From positions 19,250,753-19,314,752 of the forward strand of contig NC_030852.1 in NCBI RefSeq assembly GCF_000208745.1: DNA of 64,000 bases. Reading direction: 5' to 3'. Origin of the DNA: Theobroma cacao. Taxonomy: Eukaryota > Streptophyta > Magnoliopsida > Malvales > Malvaceae. A program made the translations under genes and the position numbers. The notes beneath the pieces are model-generated. The model worked only from the letters and a program-made list of their open reading frames with translations. It was not told where the DNA came from and searched no databases. This document shows, piece by piece, positions 57,492 to 64,000 of the stretch (position 1 is the first letter of the stretch; every line of letters starts with the position of its first letter).

Positions 57492-57950
57492 AATACTTGA
57501 GCTTAAACAATTAAGTTGAGAAGTTCCTTAATTGTATAATGAGTATTATGAATTTCAACTTCATGTTTTAATTTTCAGGTTCGAAGGTAGCTGGATTCTT
57601 AGGCCAAGGTGTTTCCTCTTATGTTTTTTTCGGTAGGTCACCCATAGTCACTCTGCTGACGGTCAAGGTCTTTGTATAAGCACATATATGTTTAATGTGA
57701 ATTGTTAAGATACATTTGACAAACTACCTATGTATATTTTAATTTATAATGCTAGTGCAAGTATTTACTTGGGTTTTACGAATTCTCTTCGAAGAAATCA
57801 GCATTCGAACACTATTAAGTATAGATCTTAAAGAAGTATGAATGATAGATGGACTAATGTATAGATTCATATAAGAAGGCTTGCTTAGGCCTAGTGGGCT
57901 GTGCTTATTGGGTCCTTGCGCCAAACATGGCCTTAGATTGGGCTGTGACA
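57019..57950 (+). mobile_element. Gypsy element J, LTR part 3 with second gap
   Basis: This 932 bp completes J's LTR after element G, ending GGGCTGTGACA at 57950. It has two long TA repeats (57274-57310 and 57454-57490) at the edges of a 107 bp gap (57347-57453). The gap most likely contains more of this microsatellite area. U5-like text stands at 57540-57700. Confidence 0.8.
57347..57453. other. Assembly gap of 107 N within TA repeats
   Basis: All bases are N. TA repeats stand close by on both sides, so collapse of a microsatellite is the simplest cause. Confidence 0.99.
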
Positions 57951-59050
57951 CTGCCGTTAAACCACACACGCCTATTACCAAAGGTCATGGTAGGTGCGGC
58001 AGGGCCGCTAGTTTGGGGAGGACTAATACCCCCACTAGTGCACAACCAGAGGGACAGAGTCCCAATATAGTATTTGAGGGACAAGATCTCGATGATGTAG
58101 TACCACTTGCACAATAAGTGACCTTAGAGGACTTAGCTGTCGGTTTACAAGGAGTTAGTCAAACTATGGAGTTACTAGCTTAAGAGATATTAGATTAGAG
58201 GAGACAAGGCGAGGGCCATCCTACTATTTAGGCCTCCTTTAAAGTAAAGAGTCATGAGGACCATCAAGAGTCTGGGATCGCTAGGGTTGCATCTGAGGTC
58301 CCACTATCAAAGTTTTTGAGGCTATGACCTCCACGATTTTTGAGATCTGATACGACTGAGGATACTCATGAGTTCTTAGATGAGATTTTAGTAATATGTA
58401 ATGCTTTTAGATGCTCTAACACTAGAACAATCCAGTTTGCCCTTTTTAGGCTAGGCAAGGTTGCCTGACAGTGGTATGAAATGTTGCATAGTGATAGAGC
58501 TGTAGATGTTACTCCAATGACTTAAGAGCAGTTCAGCCTAGCATTCTTAGAGCATTTTCCACCAAAAAGCGTGCAAAAAGGCTATAACACGTGAGTTTGA
58601 GACTTTGGTGCAGACACCGGGCATGTTAGTGGCGGAGTATAGTGTGAGATTCATTGAGTTGGCTAGGTATATCCCATACTTTACTGTTACAAAAAATATG
58701 TGGACCCAAAGGTTCGTTAATGGATTATTACACCCAATATATAGGGTTGTCACATCACATGAGTTCACCAGTTACTCTAAAGTGATGAATTAGGCTCAGA
58801 GATAGGAATTTAAGGTTGTAGAAGGTAGTTTAGATGGACCTAAGCCCAATGGTCCAAGACTAGAGACCGTCAGAGCCATAGAGATTCCTCAGGCCAACAG
58901 GGCTAACATGGAGGTTCATAGGGATTTCATCAAATGAGAGATATTGAGAGAGACAAGGTTAGTAGAGATCATCGATTGACTTCACCTCAGGGTCAGCGAG
59001 ATACTAGACAAAGTCATTCTCCTCTCTCTCCATGTTCCACTTACGGTACG
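57951..59050 (+). pseudogene. gag: Gypsy gag of element J, partial
   Basis: The sequence directly after the LTR lacks the TGGTATCAGAGC PBS that the related elements have, so the junction is deleted. The first recognised lines are the basic GRCGRAASLGRT stretch, then FLRL*PPRFLRSDTTEDTHEFLDEI, a match to the G gag position of FLKLKPPSFTR. Next come LFRLGKVA*QWYEMLH and LVQTPGMLVAEYSVRFIELARYIPYF. It ends with 'ccatgttcc' just as a zinc knuckle (SPCSTYGT) would start, cut by copia K at 59051. At least seven stops occur. It would form the particle. Confidence 0.82.
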
Positions 59051-60176
59051 TGTTGGCTCTATTAGTTTTTGATGATAATAAAACATCCCCATTCATTTGT
59101 GTCTAATACGTTTACTTGAGTGTGCTGGAAAAGTAATGTATAAAATTAATAAATCAATCTTTCAAAGGGTATATAAAAAGAAAAAGGGAGATAAAAATAA
59201 TAAGACATGACCGTTTAACAAGGAAGAAGCTCATTAGTTGAATAAGGAAGAATGTTGGTTGGCAAAGATTCAAATTGGAGAAATGGCGAGCTGAAGGATA
59301 TTCAGAAATAGAACCAACTTAGTCGAACAAGAAATGGGCTAGTTGACTAAGTGCTTACTGCTAGAATTGCCAGAGACAAGGAGTAGAAAATAGAGATGAC
59401 TTAGTCGACTAAAATATCTATTAGTTGACTAAAAGCATTATGTCTGTAAGTTTGAAAATTGCACTAAAAGACAGAGTAACGGCTAGAACCGACTCTCAAC
59501 TATCTCCAACAGGTAGAAAACTGACAAACTGTCATCAAAGATGTTTTTCCAAGTATAAAAGGGTCTGCCAACAGTTAGAAAGGAGTTCTTGGAAGTTTTG
59601 AAGAGATTTGAGCCATTAAGAGTTAAAAAAAAACAAAAAATTTTCTCTTCACCTCACTGCACTTAAACGCCCATTCTTTGTACTTGTATTATGCACTCAA
59701 CCGTGTACCATTTAGATCAACTTGTGATCATAGGTACTTTCTTTTACTTATCTTCTTGTATTCTTAGAGTGAGGGAGTCACTCCAAGTGGTTGTTTCAAG
59801 CAAGGTTTGCTTGAAAGTGTTAAGGTTCTAACTTAGCCCTTAAAAGTTAGGTGTTGGGTTTTAGTTTAGCCCGTGAAAAACTAGTGTAAAAGGTTTTGGC
59901 TGAGCCTAGTAAAAGTCATTGTAAAGCTTGGTGAAAGCTTGTGAATTTCACATGTTCTTAGTGGATTTGTTGGGAAAATCCTTGGTTGGATAATCAAGGT
60001 AGTAGATGTAGGTCTTGGACTGAACCACTCTAAATTGTGCTATCTTGTTTACTTTGTTTTTATTTTATTTTCTTTCCTTCATTTGTCTCACCTTTGTCTA
60101 CACTTAGAGACAATTTTTGAAAGAGCCAAATTGTGCTATTCAACCCCCCTCTAGCACATATTATTGGGACCAACAA
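59051..60176 (+). mobile_element. 5' LTR of copia element K
   Basis: The LTR is 1126 bp, starting TGTTGGCTCTATTAG and ending GGGACCAACA. It matches the F LTRs in reverse. Words of CTTAGTCGACTAAG type occur at 59318-59430. Confidence 0.93.
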
Positions 60177-60178
60177 GT

Positions 60179-60190
60179 GGTATCAGAGCT
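60179..60190 (+). other. Primer-binding site of K
   Basis: TGGTATCAGAGC, a perfect initiator tRNA-Met site, 2 bp after the LTR. The F copy has two changes. Confidence 0.95.
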
Positions 60191-60233
60191 AGTTCCCTGT
60201 TATTAAAGTCTAACACCCTTTGGGAGGATCCAA

Positions 60234-61860
60234 ATGGCTCAACAAAAATCCATAGTTATTGAGGGATAATCAACAAACAGACCACCTCTGTTTGATGGCT
60301 CTAATTATCCTTATTGGAGCACTAGGATGTCAATTTACATTAGAGCTATAGATTATGAAATGTGGGACGTCATAACTGATGGACCCTTTATTCCCTCAAC
60401 CTTAAATGTAGTTACAAACGAGATGATGCCTAGACCAAAGTCTGAATGGACCAAGGCTAAAACTAAGAAAGTCCAAACAAATTTTAAGGCCATCAGCACA
60501 TTGCATTGTGCCTTGACCCCCACTGAATTCAACAAAGTCTCAAGCTGTACAACAGCTAAGCAAGTGTGGGATAAACTCAGAATAATCCATAAAGGGACTT
60601 CACAAATCAAGGAGTCCAAAATTGCCCTCTTGACACATAACTATGAAATGTTCAAAATGGAGCCTGGTGAAGACATCACCAACATGCTAGATAGATTTAC
60701 AAACATCACAAATAAATTGAGTCAGCTAGGCAAACCAATACCCGAGCATGAAATAGTTAAAAGACTTCTTAGAAGCCTACCAAAAATTAAAAGCCTAAAG
60801 TGACTGCAATTCGAGAGGCCAAAGACCTAATTGTTATTACCTTAGATGAGATTTGTGGCTCTCTTCTTACACATGAGCTGGATCTTAAAGAATAAGAAGA
60901 GGAAGAAGAAGATAGGAGGGAAGCAAAGGAAAAGAAAAAGAGCATTGCACTAAAAGCTAGCATCCTTGAAGAAGAGTTGGAAGAATTATCATGTGATGAT
61001 GATGAAGAGTTAGCTTTGGTTGCAAGAAAATTCAAAAAGCTTATGGGAAGAAGAAACTGAAGGCTAGCTAGAAGAGGGTTTAAAAAAGATCAAGGTGCTT
61101 CATGGAAAATCAGAAACAAAAATGATTCCAACAAAAAAAAGGAGCCGATCTGCTACGAATGCAAGAAACTTGGTCACTTCAAGTCCGAATGTCCATTGCT
61201 GAAAGATGGGACACCAAAGAAAAATAGGAAATCCAAGAAAGCAATGGTGGCTGTTGCATGGTCGGATAGTGACACATCAAGCTCTGAAGTTAAAGCTGAA
61301 AAATCTGAGGAAAGAGCAAACCTCTACTTGATGGCACAAGGTGATGAAACAGAGGTATCCTCATCCCTTGTGATATCTCCCTTGATGATTTACAAGATGA
61401 GTATGATAGTCTTTATGATGAATTTGAAATTTTTTTTTCAAAATATAAGATTCTAAAGAAAAAGGCTACCTCTCTCGAAAATGATTTGGAAAAAGTGATA
61501 CAAGAGTTCAATTATGTTTTTGAGCAAATAAATTTCCTGCAAGTTGAGTTAGAATACTCAAAAATAGATTTTGAAGCTTTAAAGCTAAAGCTGGAAACTA
61601 AATCTGAAACTTTACAAAAATTACTTGATGAAAACACAACTCTCAAATGTTTAAAAATGAAACTCCAAAAAGAAATGCATAGCATAAGAAGAATTCTGCT
61701 TTTACATCATCTAGATGTTATAGTTATGGAAAACATGGACATAAATCATATGACTGCTTTAAGAGAAGTAACCTGCAGAAAGTTAAAAAAATTTAGGTCC
61801 CTAAAGGATCCTATATTGCAACTAACTCTCAAGGACCCATCAAAGTATGGGTACCTATAA
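60234..61860 (+). pseudogene. gag: Copia gag of element K
   Basis: The ATG at 60234 matches the F start. The 12th codon is TAA, where F has CAA. After this the frame is open from 60327 to 60803, with the gag lines ALTPTEFNKVSS and AKQVWDKL. A stop and shift then lead into an E/K-rich part. A zinc knuckle CYECKKLGHFKSEC stands at about 61150-61190. The coiled-coil part (61486-61860) has LEYSKIDFEALKLKLETKSETLQKLLDENTTLK. A second knuckle, found in F at the same place, is not seen in an open frame. Confidence 0.88.
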
Positions 61861-61948
61861 AGAAAAATTGTAACTTTGGTTGTAGGTTGAGCTACACTTA
61901 AAGGAGACATGTTCAAGAGCTTAACTCAAGAAGAAGCAGCCTTGGTAC

Positions 61949-63067
61949 ATGGATAGTGGCTACTCACGACATATGACTAGAGATGAAATGTTATTTGCTC
62001 AGCTGGACAAAAGAAAAGGAGGTATCGTATCCTTCGGTGATGATTCTAAAGGTAGAATTCATGGGATAGGTACCGTTGGTAAGAACTCCCAAACTCAAAT
62101 TAGTCATGTGTTATTAGTAAAGGGCTTAAAGCATAATTTATTGAGTATTAGTCAATTATGTGACAAAGGATTTAAAGTATGTTTTGATTCAAATAAGTGT
62201 GAAGTAACAGACATAGGTACAAACAAGGTCTCATTTATAGGAAAGAGATTAAAGAATATGTATGTTGTTTTTCTTGAGGATCTTGAAATAAATAGGGAAA
62301 TATGCCTTGTTGCAAATGCTGAAAATGACAACTGGTTATGGCATAGGAGATTAGGACATGTAAGCTTGCATACTATGTCAAAATTGATTAGAAAGAACTT
62401 AGTTGTTAGGCTGCCAGATTTAAAATTTGAAAATGAGAAAATATGTGATGCTTGCCAACTAGGAAAACAAGTTAGAACATCCTTCAAGACTAAGAAGATT
62501 GTGTCAACATCTAGACCTCTTGAATTATTACATATTGATCTATTTGGTCTAATAAGCACAACTAGTTTAGGAGGAAAATCTTATGGCTTTGTAATAGTTG
62601 ATGACTACTCTACATATACTTCGGTTTATTTTCTTGCTCATAAGAATGATGCACTATCAACTTTTATAAGTCATTGTAAGAAATTGGAGAATGAAAAAGG
62701 ACTAGCCATAGTTAACATAAGGAATGATCATGGAAGAGAATTTGAAAGTGATGAATTTGAAGAATTTGGCAATGAAAAGGGGTTGGATCACAATTTCTCT
62801 GCACCTAGAACACCCCAGCAAAATGGAGTTGTAGAGAGAAAAAATGGAACCTTAAAAGAAATGGCTAGGACTATGCTATGTGAAAATAACTTACCAAAAT
62901 ATTTTTGGACTGAGGCAGTGAACACAGTAGCTTATATACTTAATAGAGTCTCAATAAGACCCATGATATCTAAGACACCATATGAACTTTACAAGGGTAG
63001 GAAACCAAACATTTCTCACCTTAAGAGCTTTGGCTATAAATGCTTTGTATTGAACAATGGAAAATAG
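61949..63067 (+). pseudogene. pol: Copia protease to integrase of element K
   Basis: The frame is open for 372 codons and is very similar to F's 380-codon frame. The protease site reads MDSGYSRHMT, and WHRRLGH is at residues 131-137 and CDAC near 166. The integrase core has D197 (HIDLFG), D260 (IRNDHGREFE) and E296 (VVERKN). The stop TAG at 63065-63067 replaces CAG of F. Confidence 0.92.
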
Positions 63068-64000
63068 CCCTTAGGAAAGTTTGATGCAGAAAGTGATGAG
63101 GCAATATTCTTAGGATATGCATTAAACTCCAAGGCTTATAGAGTTTTTAACAAAAGGACTCTAAATGTTAAAGAATCGATCCACGCAGTTTTTGATGAGT
63201 CCAATACTTTACAAAAGGAAATTTATGTTGATGTAGAAATTCTAGAAAAACAAATGGAAGAAATGAGCTTAGAGAACAATAAGAATAATGAAGAAAGCTC
63301 ACCTAGAAGAGAAGATGAAACTAAATCTCTAGAAAATTTGCAAAGAATAGAAAATCAACATAGTGATCTTCCAAGGAGTTGGAGATTTGTAAGAGATCAT
63401 CCACAAGATCAAATAATAGGTGATATTTCTCAAGTAGTTAGAACCAAGAGAGCAACTAGGGAGACTTGTGAGTTTTCAGCCTTCATATCACAAATTGAAC
63501 CTAAAAACTTTGAAGAAGCTGAAAATGAGGAAAGTTGGATAATGGCCATGCAAGAGGAACTTGACCAGTTCAAAAGAAATCATATATGGTCACTAGTACC
63601 TAGACCTTCAAATCAGCCTATTGTTGGCACAAAATGGGTGTTTAGAAATAAGGTAGATGAGCAAGGAAATGTAGTTAGAAATAAAGATAAGTTAGTAGCC
63701 CAAGGATACAACCAAGAGAAAGGAATAGATTATGATGAAACCTTTGCACCTGTTGCTAAGATTGAAGCCATAAGGTTGTTGTTAGCTTTTGCATGCTTCA
63801 TGAATTTCAAATTGTACCAAATGGATATAAAAAGTGCTTTTTTAAATGGATTCATTCAAAAGAAAGTGTATGTTTAACAACCACCAAGTTTTGAAGATTT
63901 TGAAAAACCAGATCATGTTGTCAAACTCCACAAAGCCTTGTATGGATTGAAACAAGCTCCTAGAGCTTGGTATGAAAGGCTTTCAAAATTTTTAGTTGAA
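63068..64000 (+). pseudogene. pol: Copia linker and reverse transcriptase of element K, cut by window end
   Basis: The linker (63068-63420) has SDEAIFLGYALNSKAYRVFNKRT and an acidic region. RT then opens with ESWIMAMQEELDQFKRN, SLVPRPSNQPIVGTKWVFR, YDETFAPVAKIEAIRLLLAF and YQMDIKSAFLNG. A stop (63875-63877) replaces Glu. The sequence then goes on through [27 protein letters not shown] to the window end. The catalytic YVDD box lies beyond the window. Confidence 0.92.

Larger units (their letters stand above)
59051..64000 (+). mobile_element. Ty1/copia element K (SIRE/Maximus-like), 5' part
   Basis: Same family as F, in the opposite orientation. It contains the 5' LTR, PBS, gag, protease, integrase and the start of RT, and runs off the window. 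It lies in J's gag (left neighbour bases GTACG, the future TSD half). The coding region is less broken than F in the pol part. Three stops compared with F or with the family are explained by single or double changes, including CAA to TAA (60266-60268) and CAG to TAG (63065-63067). Confidence 0.93.

Overview
The window looks like repeat-dense, AT-rich nuclear DNA of a flowering plant, probably a eudicot. I find no host gene, tRNA or rRNA. Almost every base I can assign belongs to LTR retrotransposons nested in one another. The families are plant-specific: a SIRE/Maximus-like Ty1/copia element, a Tekay/Del-like Ty3/gypsy chromovirus with a chromodomain, and an Athila-like gypsy element. The species cannot be fixed from this. 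The LTR style would fit Malvales, but that is a guess.

Layout. Positions 1-7990 hold LTR pieces of one gypsy-like family, called X here: a fragment at 1-1440, a diverged related block (1441-1907 and 4869-7990), and a solo LTR in reverse at 1908-4863. Positions 7990-15490 hold a decayed Athila-like element on the minus strand, with gag, protease, PBS and 5' LTR but no RT, RNase H or integrase. Its gag is split by a solo LTR (10560-12871). A CACTA-like end (to 15956) and about 0.8 kb of unassigned sequence follow. From about 16800 to 35310 lies an old LTR-like sequence with a degenerate array of about 70 bp units. It has been opened by an Athila-type solo LTR (16973-18488), a gypsy solo LTR (18666-21688) and a complete copia element F (22011-35003, minus strand). 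F itself carries a solo X LTR (27907-30687) in its pol. F also has an extra open reading region between pol and its 3' LTR.

Right half. A gypsy RT remnant (36450-36900) is followed by the LTR of a second gypsy element J, in three pieces (36901-38905, 41609-41995, 57019-57950) and then part of J's gag (57951-59050). J's LTR was split by a solo LTR (38906-41603) and by a complete chromovirus G (41996-57013). G was then hit by a solo X LTR in its integrase (48455-51410, containing a 629 bp assembly gap) and by a solo LTR in its 3' LTR (53835-56098). J's gag is cut by a second copia element K (59051 to beyond the window), the same family as F in the opposite orientation.

Nearly all boundaries were read from TG...CA ends and 5 bp target-site duplications: TGATC, GTATG, CTTTA, TGACT, ATTTG, AGGAA, TCTTT, TACGG, and ATCCC/ATTCC. 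All coding regions carry stops, frameshifts or active-site changes, so none looks autonomous. Three signals seem least ordinary. Each LTR family repeats its own short palindromic word, and later elements often landed in those arrays. Four X-family LTRs share a conserved hairpin. The copia element has a third coding region with a leader-like spacer that repeats the LTR's palindromic word.
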